Below are positions 19,052 to 28,700 of a stretch of 40,574 bases of DNA, in pieces. The translations under genes and the position numbers were made by a program. The notes below the pieces were generated by a model. It was not told the origin of the DNA. It saw only the letters and a program-made list of their open reading frames with translations, and searched no databases. Each line of letters starts with the position of its first letter. Positions within the stretch are counted from its first letter, which is position 1. Source of the DNA: Bacteroidales bacterium (GTDB lineage Bacteria; Bacteroidota; Bacteroidia; Bacteroidales; Paludibacteraceae); contig SUWZ01000032.1 of the NCBI GenBank assembly GCA_015061185.1, positions 1 through 40,574 on the forward strand. Reading direction: 5' to 3'.

Positions 19052-21478
19052 TTATTTACTTACTACAGAAATAGCTGTTACAATAACCGAAGCCATTGAA
19101 ACGATTGAACCAAACAATGACACGAAGAACGATGCATTCTCTTTGCTATCATTTCCCTTATCAGGTTTTTCAGGAACAAAAATATGAGCTCCCGGCTCAA
19201 CCTCCGGATAATTCTTAAACCACAAGAAATGTCTTGTTGACGCAACCGAACCATTAGAATACGCAACATAAACCTTTCTCTTATCTGCACGATTTCCAAA
19301 ACCTCCGGCTCCTCTTACATATTTTCTTAAAGATGATGTCGTATAAACCTCTTTACCCGGCACTTGCACTTCTCCTCCAATTGTTATTGTTTCCAATTCC
19401 TTTGGAATGAAAATAATATCTCCATCTTCAATTTTTAAATCTCCTTCTCTTCCGGGTTTATCCAAAATTCGCTCCAATTGAATTCCGACTAAATCGGTAC
19501 GGGAACTTAGCTCTTTTCTTAAATCATCACTATTATTTTTATCTGTTTGATCCATGAGCATCGCTAATATCTTTTGATCTCTTTGTTTTTCTGCTTCTGT
19601 GCGATGTCCTGAACGAATCAAAAAAGCACCTTTCGGATAAGAATACTCCGTTAATCCTCCACTACGAGCCAAAACATCTGAAATCTTTTCTGTTTTGCGA
19701 GTAATGGCATAATAACCCGGCATCTTTACCTCTCCCACAACTTGAACTTTGCCTAACTTCTCCAAACCAACTTTCGACCGAACAGTAATTTGATCTCTTG
19801 GTTCAATTTTAAAATCTGCCCCAACACCGGACAAATCTTTAGTCATTGATAAAATAAATACCTCTGTTTTAACATCATCATACGCCAACTTTTCCCCGTC
19901 CCAAATTTGTCTGACAACTTCAACCTTTTCCGGATCTGCCTCATCTTTAAATCCTTTTGCCATGAAAAGTACATCCTTCAAGGTCATATTTTCATAGTAT
20001 GGGAATGAACCCGGTTCGAAAACTTGACCATATATCGAGACATTCTTTTTTGAATCAAAATCATTCTTTCCGCCAATGGTTACAATATCCTCTTTTTGTA
20101 ACTCTACATTGAAATTACCATCCATTAAATCTTTCACACTAAATGAAATAATCTCAGGTGTCAAATCCTCTTGCAGTCTAACCAATGATGCTTGCTCCAT
20201 AAAGGCATCTTCCGTCAAACCGTTTGCTTTCGTAATCAAATCACGAAGAGACATTCCCTTCTCTAACGCATAAACACCGGGACGAAATACACTTCCCATA
20301 ATTTGGACCCTATTCGTATATTTTTCTAAGATTTCTCCTACCTGATAAATATCACCTGATGCCGGAGTAAACATTTCAAACATCTCTGCAGGAACATCTG
20401 CAACACTTTTTTCTCCACCCTTATTACGCGATACAGAAATCCTTTCTGTGTAAGCATTATCCACAAAACCACCACAATATTTTAACAAATCATCAAGTGT
20501 CTCTCCCTCCTTCAACTCATATATTCCATCTCTTTTAACAGCTCCATTGATAGTAATTCTACTTTGATACGGAGGAACTTGAATCACATCTTGATCTTGT
20601 AATGTAATATCACTCGGCATAATTCCGTTCATCAAAAATTCATATAGGTCAACCTCCGCTAAAACTTTACCGTCACGAACTAAACGAATCGCACGCATAG
20701 AACCATTATTAGAAGGTCCTCCACAAGCATTTAATGCATTAAAGACAGAGGATACCGAAGACAATGTATAACTTCCCGGATTCGCAACCTCTCCTAAAAT
20801 ATAGACCTTAATAGAACGAATTTTATTCACGGTTACTGAAACGGTTGTCCGTCCGGATGCTATCGTACTATAAACGGATGTCATTTTTTTCTTAAGCAGA
20901 TTCTCTACCCGGTCCAAGGTAAGACCACTGACATGAATTAATCCAACTCCCGGCACTCTAATTGCTCCATCTCTCGACACCGTCAAATCGTATGTTGCCT
21001 CGCTCATTCCATAAACATCTACATGCAACACATCAGATGGTCCTACCTTATATGTTTTAGGTGTTGCCATATTTTGTCCCGGCTCAAAAGATAGCTTTGA
21101 ACTTTTGAATAAAGAGGCTCCAAAAATACGATTATCTGTTGCTCCATCTTCTATGCGCTGATTCTGAACAGCTGTTAATGTCATGTCTGATACCCCCTCT
21201 GACACGTCTGAAGTTGAAACTTGGTTAACTCGCATCTCCGAATTATTAATTCTTTGTTTTAATTTCTCGAACTCAGAAGAAGGCATATTCTTGGCTTTTG
21301 CCATTTGCTCCACATCAGACAAAGTATAGCCGGCATCTGTGTACTTCTTTACGAAGTCAGAAACCTGTGCATCCGACAAATTGTCCACCTTAACTTGATG
21401 CAAATTTTGCATTGTAATTTGTGCCGACAAACCTACACACACAAAGAAAACTGAAAGAAATAGATAAATTCTCTTCAT
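19052..21478 (-). CDS. Wza-like polysaccharide export outer-membrane protein with SLBB repeats
   Basis: The protein has about 808 residues. I chose the ATG at 21476-21478 because it gives MKRIYLFLSVFFVCVGLSAQ, a good signal peptide. Upstream ATGs at 21481 and 21499 are possible, but 21499 would leave almost no leader after the promoter. The N-terminal part holds the Poly_export domain (YKVGPSDVLHVDVYGMSE, SRDGAIRVPGVGLIHVSG). It is followed by at least five SLBB-type repeats (VYILGEVANPGSYTL, ITINGAVKRDGIYEL, VQIMGSVFRPGVYAL, VSIYGQVFEPGSFPY, VQVVGEVKMPGYYAI, ITIGGEVQVPGKEVY). The C-terminal hydrophobic segment SLFGSIVSMASVIVTAIS may insert in the membrane. It is the first gene of the operon, with a good promoter. 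Long multi-SLBB forms like this are common in Bacteroidetes. Confidence 0.92.
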   Translation of the reverse strand: MKRIYLFLSVFFVCVGLSAQITMQNLHQVKVDNLSDAQVSDFVKKYTDAGYTLSDVEQMAKAKNMPSSEFEKLKQRINNSEMRVNQVSTSDVSEGVSDMTLTAVQNQRIEDGATDNRIFGASLFKSSKLSFEPGQNMATPKTYKVGPSDVLHVDVYGMSEATYDLTVSRDGAIRVPGVGLIHVSGLTLDRVENLLKKKMTSVYSTIASGRTTVSVTVNKIRSIKVYILGEVANPGSYTLSSVSSVFNALNACGGPSNNGSMRAIRLVRDGKVLAEVDLYEFLMNGIMPSDITLQDQDVIQVPPYQSRITINGAVKRDGIYELKEGETLDDLLKYCGGFVDNAYTERISVSRNKGGEKSVADVPAEMFEMFTPASGDIYQVGEILEKYTNRVQIMGSVFRPGVYALEKGMSLRDLITKANGLTEDAFMEQASLVRLQEDLTPEIISFSVKDLMDGNFNVELQKEDIVTIGGKNDFDSKKNVSIYGQVFEPGSFPYYENMTLKDVLFMAKGFKDEADPEKVEVVRQIWDGEKLAYDDVKTEVFILSMTKDLSGVGADFKIEPRDQITVRSKVGLEKLGKVQVVGEVKMPGYYAITRKTEKISDVLARSGGLTEYSYPKGAFLIRSGHRTEAEKQRDQKILAMLMDQTDKNNSDDLRKELSSRTDLVGIQLERILDKPGREGDLKIEDGDIIFIPKELETITIGGEVQVPGKEVYTTSSLRKYVRGAGGFGNRADKRKVYVAYSNGSVASTRHFLWFKNYPEVEPGAHIFVPEKPDKGNDSKENASFFVSLFGSIVSMASVIVTAISVVSK

Positions 21479-21518
21479 CATACAATCATTGAAATTCATT
21501 TATTGCCATAATAGTTCG

Positions 21519-21550
21519 CAAAATTAAATTTTTTCATTGGATTTGCCAAA
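21519..21550 (-). promoter_or_regulatory. Promoter of the wza-wzz-coaBC-porD-recN-purL unit
   Basis: On the minus strand TTTG (21547-21550) is followed after 20 bp by TAATTTTG (21519-21526), a full match to the Bacteroidetes -33/-7 pattern. It lies about 40 bp upstream of the chosen wza start and outside the foldback element at 21619-21808. Confidence 0.68.
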
Positions 21551-22059
21551 TTAAGAAGTGCTTTTAATCACGTATTTACAAATATTTAGGTATAAATTCG
21601 ATTTTTATTAAATATTTTAGAAGTTGTTTGAATTTTATTTCGAGCATATTTGAGAGATTTTTAAATCTATTTTTAGTCTTCTTTTGCAGAAAATAGTGGA
21701 CTATTATCAAAAAAGGAGAATAAAAATAGGTTAAAAAGAATCTCAAAGATGCCGAAAATAAGAGAGTGAAACTCTAATTTTTTTTTTAATAAAATTTAAA
21801 CAACTTCTAGAAAGGTTCTATAAATTCTTTTCGAGTGATTTTTGAATTTATTTCGAGGAAATTGCTTTGCGAAAGAGGGAAGCAGTGCGAATCTTTGACC
21901 AACTGACAATCAGAAAGTTGCCTAAATAAATCAAAAGTACCGAAAAGTTTATCAATCCATGATTTGTACTTTTTAATTCTAAACGGGGAATTTAATGTAC
22001 TCTCCTTAACGACCATTTTAAGCGAACTTTAGATGAATTTGTAGAACGCAGCTCAATAT
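21551..22059. other. Intergenic stretch between divergent wza and ruvA
   Basis: Apart from the foldback element, this ~500-bp AT-rich stretch holds only small structures. Examples are CAACT...AGTTG at about 21900-21922 and repeated TTTCGAG words near 21640, 21830 and 21854. A 69-codon reading frame on the minus strand (21807-22016) reads like protein in part but has no recognisable homologue, signal or promoter, and it runs into the foldback arm. I do not call it a gene. The stretch may be the remains of a mobile or repetitive sequence. Confidence 0.45.
21619..21808. repeat. ~190-nt imperfect foldback (palindromic) element
   Basis: The outer arms 21619-21639 and 21788-21808 are inverted copies (20 of 21 positions match). 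The inner arms 21645-21681 and 21715-21751 match at 29 of 37 positions. The middle is ATAGT-GG-ACTAT (21693-21704). Inner arms and centre share one midpoint, near 21698. The right side carries about 35 extra nt between its two arms. This looks like a MITE-like or structured intergenic repeat. No transposase and no target-site duplication were identified. Confidence 0.6.
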
Positions 22060-22090
22060 TTTGCAATGTGCGAATTTTCCGCTATCTTTG
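22060..22090 (+). promoter_or_regulatory. ruvA-sprA promoter
   Basis: TTTG (22060-22063), a 19-bp spacer and TATCTTTG (22083-22090) give an excellent Bacteroidetes promoter. The expected transcription start is near 22096, about 25 nt before the ruvA ATG. This rules out the in-frame TTG at 22103 as a sensible start. Confidence 0.75.
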
Positions 22091-22120
22091 TCGGCGGTTT
22101 AATTGGCAAATTTTATAAAA

Positions 22121-22699
22121 ATGTTTGAATACATCAAAGGTGAAATTTCAGAATTGAAACCAACGGCTGCTGTGATTGAGACCGGACAAATAGGTTTTAC
22201 TTTGAACATTTCTCTAAATACATACGCTAAAATTGAAGGACAATCGAGTGCGAAATTATTCATTCACGAAGTTATTCGCGAAGATGCGTTTACCCTTTAT
22301 GGTTTCGCAGAAAAGGAAGAACGAGATATATTTCTATTACTAATTTCCGTTTCCGGAGTGGGTGCAAATACTGCAAGAACCATATTATCCTCTTTTTCAG
22401 TTGCTGAATTAGAAGCAATCATCTGTTCGGGAAATGTTAATCAACTGAAAGGGGTTAAAGGAATTGGACTTAAAACCGCTCAGCGAATTATTGTTGATTT
22501 GAAAGATAAGGTTGGTAAGTCTGAATCGGACGAATTATTCTTATCTGAAAACAATAATCGAGAAGAGGCATTAACAGCCCTCACCGTCTTAGGGTTTCTT
22601 CGTAGTAATTCAGAGAAAGTTTTAGATAAGATTTTGATAGAATCTCCAACGTTACCTTTAGAAAAATTAATCAAAGAGGCACTAAAACGATTAAGATAA
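22121..22699 (+). CDS. ruvA: Holliday junction branch-migration protein RuvA
   Basis: RuvA binds Holliday junctions as a tetramer and loads the RuvB motor. The protein is 192 residues from the ATG at 22121, which gives the standard MFEYIKGEISELKP start. The order is the OB-fold domain (about 1-62), paired helix-hairpin-helix motifs (VSGVGANTARTIL and VKGIGLKTAQRIIVDLKDK), and a C-terminal domain III that contacts RuvB (EEALTALTVLGFL). The length is normal. sprA/sov follows 29 bp later; I know this ruvA-sprA adjacency from other Bacteroidetes. Confidence 0.97.
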   Translation: MFEYIKGEISELKPTAAVIETGQIGFTLNISLNTYAKIEGQSSAKLFIHEVIREDAFTLYGFAEKEERDIFLLLISVSGVGANTARTILSSFSVAELEAIICSGNVNQLKGVKGIGLKTAQRIIVDLKDKVGKSESDELFLSENNNREEALTALTVLGFLRSNSEKVLDKILIESPTLPLEKLIKEALKRLR

Positions 22700-22728
22700 C
22701 GTTCTTAATATCTACTAAGAAAAAAAAA

Positions 22729-25700
22729 TTGAAACAGTTTTATAAATATATAATCGGTATCTCGCTACTAATCAGTGGTATTGTAGCATTTTCTGCCTAT
22801 GCTCAAAAGGTGGCGACAGACTACATTGTTTCTCCGAAAGAAAAGGAAGAAAAGATGAAGTCTGACTCAACTGAACTTCGTTTCCCAATAAAAAAAGAGG
22901 TTGTCACATACGATGATTTTAAACAAAAAACTCCTGCGGATTTAGAAGACCCGTCTAATGTTACAAAAGATGTAATATATGACCCTAATTCCGGTTACTA
23001 CATCTATCGTACAAGAATCGGGGATATGGATATTGTAACTCCTTTTGTATTGAGTGAAGATGAATATCGCGCTCACTCATTACAAGAGTCCATGAATTCT
23101 TATTGGGCAGAAAAAGCTAAAAATAATACCGATGGAGGAAATAAATTCTCCTTGAGTGAATTGAAAATTGGCTTGGGGAAAACCGGAGATAAAATTTTTG
23201 GTCCCGGTGGTATTCAATTGAAAACCCAAGGTTCTGTCGATTTAGATTTTGGATTTACCATCTCTAAACGCGAAAATCCTACCATATCGGAAAATAACCG
23301 AATTAACACGATATTCGACTTTGATACAAAAATTCAACTTTCTGCCAATGGATCTGTTGGAGACAAAATTAATTTCAATTTAAATTATAATACCGAAGCT
23401 ACGTTTAATGCCGACCAAAGTTTGGTTAATTTAGGATACAAAGGTGACGAAGATGATATCATCCAACGTATCGAAGCCGGTAACGTAAGCCTTCCGCTCT
23501 CCTCTTCATTAATATCCGGAAGTACCGACCTTTTTGGATTCAGAACTGATTTGCAATTTGGTAAATTGAAAGTTTCTGCAATCATTACTCAACAAGAATC
23601 CGAGAGAAAAACAATTTCAACTGAAGGTGCACAAACAACAGAATTTGAATTATTACCTACTGAATATGAGGAAAACAGACACTTCTTCCTCTCTACTTAC
23701 TTTTACGATCATTATGACGAATGGGCTAAAAATGCTCCTAATCCCCAATCGGGAATTGTCATCAATAAAGTAGAAATATGGACCACCAATAATTCTAATT
23801 CTACGTCTAATTACACAACGCGCAATGTTGTAGCTCTCGCTGACTTAGGAGAAACTTACAATGATGAGGATGTCTCAGAAGAATTGCCACAAAATAGCAA
23901 TGGAACTCTTTATAACACGGTCAAGAATAATCCTGGGATTAGAGATATTCAAACCGCTTCGTACTCCCTCGGTTTGATTAAAAAGGAGAATGGCGACTCA
24001 TTGGAAGCCGCCAAAGATTTTGAAATCTTAAACAATGCAAAACTATTAAACGCCTCTGAATATATCTTAAATCAGGAATTGGGTTACATCTCTTTGAAAA
24101 GTTCTGTAAATCCAGACAATATCGTCGCTGTCGCATACGAATACACAAAGGGTGGAAAAACTTATCGCGTGGGTGAATTAACAACTTCTACCACTGATAC
24201 TTCAAAGACTTCTACTCAAAATATCTATGTCAAACTGATTAAGAGTTCAATCCCCGCTCCTAATCATAAGCGTCTGTGGAATCTTGCAATGAAAAATATT
24301 TATTCATTGGGGGCTTATAATATTCCTTCTGATAATTTTGAAGTCGAAATTAAATATTATTACCAAAGCGACTCTGTCACCTCCTATTTGACATATATCC
24401 CTGCTCTAAGTAATCGTAACTTATTGCAAGTCCTTAATATGGATAGGCTGAATAAACGGAATAAGGCTATGCCGGATGGCTACTTTGATTATATAGAAGG
24501 TTACACTGTTCACCCTGCAACAGGTAGAATTATTTTCTTATCAACTCGTCCGTTTGATAAAGGGGTTAAAGATGGGTACGGAAATATGCATGGAGTGGAA
24601 AAATATGCCTTCCCTCAATTGTACGACTCTACTTTAACTGTTGCTGAACAATATACAGAAAAGAATAAGTTTATAATCACAGGAGAGTATAGTTCTACGT
24701 CCGGTTCTGAAATTCGGTTAGGTGTGACCAATATTGCCAGAGGTTCTGTTCGCGTTACTGCCGGAGGACGAACTCTGACAGAGGGAACAGGCTACACCGT
24801 GGACTATAACTTGGGTATCGTCAAAATTTTGGATGAAACTGCTTTAGCTTCAAATTCGCCTATAGATGTTTCGGTTGAAAGTCAATCATTCTTTAATACG
24901 CAAAGAAAATCTCTATTAGGAACCAATTTGGAGTATGCATTTTCTGATAAATTTACTTTAGGTGGAACAATCCTTCATCTATCTGAAAAACCACTGACTC
25001 AAAAGGTTAATTTAGGAAATGAACCTATCTCTAATACTATTTGGGGCGTAAATGGTACATTTAAGTCGGATTGGCAATGGTTGACATCTGTAATTGACAA
25101 GATTCCTCTTATCAATGCAACAGCTCCCTCTTCTATTGCATTTTCGGGAGAGTTTGCACAGTTGTTGCCTGGACACAATAAGGCCGTAAATCAAGATGAC
25201 TATGGCACCTCTTATATTGACGATTTTGAGGGGACAGAATCTTCTATCAACATAAAAAATCCAACAGCATGGGCTTTGGCAAGTACTCCTAGAATCACCT
25301 CCGGTCCACTCTCTGGGAAACGATTCATAAAGGATAATGATACATTCTGGAAAGAGCAAGTTGATAATGGGTATATTAAAAATACCGATATGCTTAATAT
25401 TGGGTATAACCTCAATCGTGCGCATATCGCATGGTACTATATCGACCAAATCTTCACCAACGGAAATGCGAATACTCCAAAGCATATCAAAAATGATAAG
25501 GAGATGCTCTCTCACCACTACATAAGACCGGTTATCGAACAAGAGATTTATCAGGATAAAGACCCTATTTTTGGAGAATCTTCTACACTCCAGACATTAC
25601 ATCTGCACTATTATCCAAGAGAGAGAGGTGCCTACAACTTGAATGTTGATATTGATGAAAATGGTTATTTAAATGCCCCTGAGAGTAACTGGGCAGGTAT

Positions 25701-28700
25701 TATGAGGAAGTTGGATAATACCAATTTTGAAACTTCCAATATCGAATATTTGGAGTTTTGGTTGATGGACCCATTTATTTATGATGATATAAATACATCT
25801 TCCGGAAAGCTTGTATTTAACTTGGGAAGCGTTTCAGAGGATGTTCTAAAAGATGGTAGAAAGGCCTTTGAAAATGGCTTGCCAACATCTAACAATAATG
25901 CTGTTAATGATACAACAATTTGGGGGCGTGTTCCTCGCTTGACCTCCATCACAAACTCTTTTGATAACTCTAATCTATATCAACAAGATTTAGGATTGGA
26001 CGGCATCTCAAATGATGATGAATATAACTTCTATACGTACAGCAAATATTACGAAGAAATAAACAGCAAAGTTACCGGTACTGCAAAATTGAGGTGGGCA
26101 GAAGAGGCATTTTCTCCATTATCTGACCCTGCCGGAGATAATTTCCACTACTTCAGAGGAGATGACTATGATGAGCGTGAATTGGATATCTTCAATAGAT
26201 ATAAATATTATAATGGTGTGGAGGGAAATTCTACCGCTAATTCTGACGAATTTACATCCACTGCAACCACATCCCCCGACTCTGAAGATTTGAACGGGGA
26301 CAATACTCTTAATGAAACAGAACAATATTACGAGTATATTGTAGAAATTGACAAAGATATGTTTGAAAATGAAGCTAACTGGGAAAGTAACTTCATCACA
26401 AACCGCGTAGAATCTACTGTTGAGCTTAAAAATGGGAATAGTGACATTGTGAAATGGTATCAATTCCGTATTCCAATTAACACAACCAGAAAACGTGCAG
26501 AGGGTAACATCAATGATTTTCGTTCTATCCGCTTCATTCGTATGTATTTGACAGGATTCGAAGAGGAAGAGCATTTAAGATTTGGTGAACTTCAATTGGT
26601 TCGTACTGATTGGAGAGTTTACGAAAAGAATGAAAAATTGGTTGATTATAGCATCGCAAGTAAACTTCAAAAAACAGGAAGAATTGACATCTCGTCTGTT
26701 TGTATCGAAAATGACTCGCGTAAAAAACCTGTTGGCTACCAATTGCCTCCGGGTATAGATAGAACCATAGATCCAAGTCAGATGCAACTAACTGAGGAGA
26801 ACGAACAGGCTATGGTGCTAAAAATTGATAGTTTGGAACCTAATGATGCTCGTGCTGTTTACAAAACAATTACGCTTGACACTCGTCAGTATAAGCGATT
26901 CAAAATGTTTGTTCATGCTGAAGAGATGATTGATGGAGAAAATATTCCAGACAATCGCCTATATGCTTTCGTACGTTTTGGCTCCGACTTTACTGAAAAT
27001 TATTACGAGTATCGCATCCCATTGAAAATTACTCCTGCAGGAGCTATCGACCAATATTCTGTATGGCCTCAAGCTAATAATTTCGACTTCGAATTTGAGA
27101 TGTTAACCAACTTGAAATTGGAGCGCGACAAAAAAAGAAATGCGGGTCAAGTGCGCTACAACGAACGTTATACCAAAATGCACGGAAATAATACAATGGC
27201 TGTTATTGGTTCTCCATCATTTGGCGATATCTCTTCTATGATGATTGGTATCGTTAACGAGGATGATGTAACCCATAATGCAGAAATATGGGTGAACGAA
27301 ATGCGCATGTCCGGATACGATGAAGAGGGCGGTTGGGCTGCTATTGCAAATTTAGGTATTGTCTTCTCTGATTTAGGTTCATTAACTGTGGGCGGACAAA
27401 TTGAAACAGTTGGTTTTGGTAATATCGAGGATAATATCACCGATAGAAATCAAGAGGATTTCTACGAATATAATATTACTGCCGCAGTTCAGTTAGGTAA
27501 ATTATTCCCGGAAAAAGCAAAAGTAAATTTGCCATTTACCTACACTAGAACTCATCAACGTACCTCTCCAAAATATGATCCAATGAACACAGATACAGAG
27601 TTGAGCAAAACGTTGGATAATTTTGATCATGAGAAAGAAAAGGATTCTATAAAAGCTATGTCTCAAACAGATAAAGTGTACCAAAGTTATACTTTAAACA
27701 ACGTTCGTGTTGGTATTACTAGTAAAAAACCTATGCCATACGACCCTGCAAACTTCTCATTCAGTTTGGGGTACAATGAGTCTGTTGAAAATAATCCGGA
27801 GGTGGAATATGAAAAGATTAAGAATTACAAAGGTACTTTCAATTATGTTTATTCAATTAATCCCAAACCGGTAGAACCTTTCAAAAAGGTAAAATTGTTT
27901 AAATCTAATAATTGGAAATTAATCCGCGATTTTAATTTCTACTACGTCCCTAAGAATATAGCATTTAGCACCTCTATGACCAGGTATTATGAAGAAATTC
28001 AATCGCGCAACTACAATTCTCCTATTGTGAAAGATACCACTTTCCAATACATGTCATTTGACAAGAATTGGCAATGGGATAGAACAGCGGATATCAAGTG
28101 GGATCTGACTCGCTCTCTTAAACTTAGATTTACATCTGCTACTAATTCTGAAATCAACGAGATTATCAGAAGTTCAGATGATGAAAGACTTGTTAATATT
28201 CCAATCAATAAAGAGTATTTGCGAGACATCAATTACTTTGATTGGTATGAACAATGGAAAGATACTGTATGGAGAAGCATCAAGGAGTTTGGTGAACCTG
28301 TCTCTTATGAACAGAAATTTACTGCAAGTTACGCAATCCCTATAAATAAATTGCCTCACTTGGATTGGATTACCTCCAACGCTCAGTACAATGCAAATTA
28401 TCAATGGGACAAGGGTACTATTCTATCATTGGGTGAAAGTCCTATCACCGGAAATATGATGGAGAATGTTAGAAATTGGACAGGTGATGTACGCTTGAAT
28501 TTTGAGAATTTCTATAACAAATTCCCTTACTTGAAAGATTTGAATAGAAGATTGAATAACAAAAATGCTGTCAAGAAAAAAGATGCAGAACCTAAAAAAC
28601 CGAAGAATTATGAGCGTAAACGTCTTCGTCTTAAAAAAGGAAATAAGACTCGTATCAATCACCGCTTAAATTCTACAAACTTAAATGTAGAGTTGACTGA

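Noticed and set aside
21519-21808. Phase-variable invertible promoter for the capsule export operon
   Set aside because: Inverted repeats lie upstream of wza, but the best promoter (21519-21550) is outside them and the enclosed DNA is itself nearly palindromic, so inversion would change little. No recombinase gene is near.
21807-22016. 69-codon minus-strand reading frame
   Set aside because: No recognisable family, no promoter or signal, and its end runs into the foldback element. Kept only as part of the intergenic description.
25012-25542. 176-codon frame antisense to sprA
   Set aside because: It lies wholly inside a well-supported large gene, has Cys-rich unordered content and no promoter. 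Other frames inside sprA (such as 26119-26574) are rejected for the same reason.
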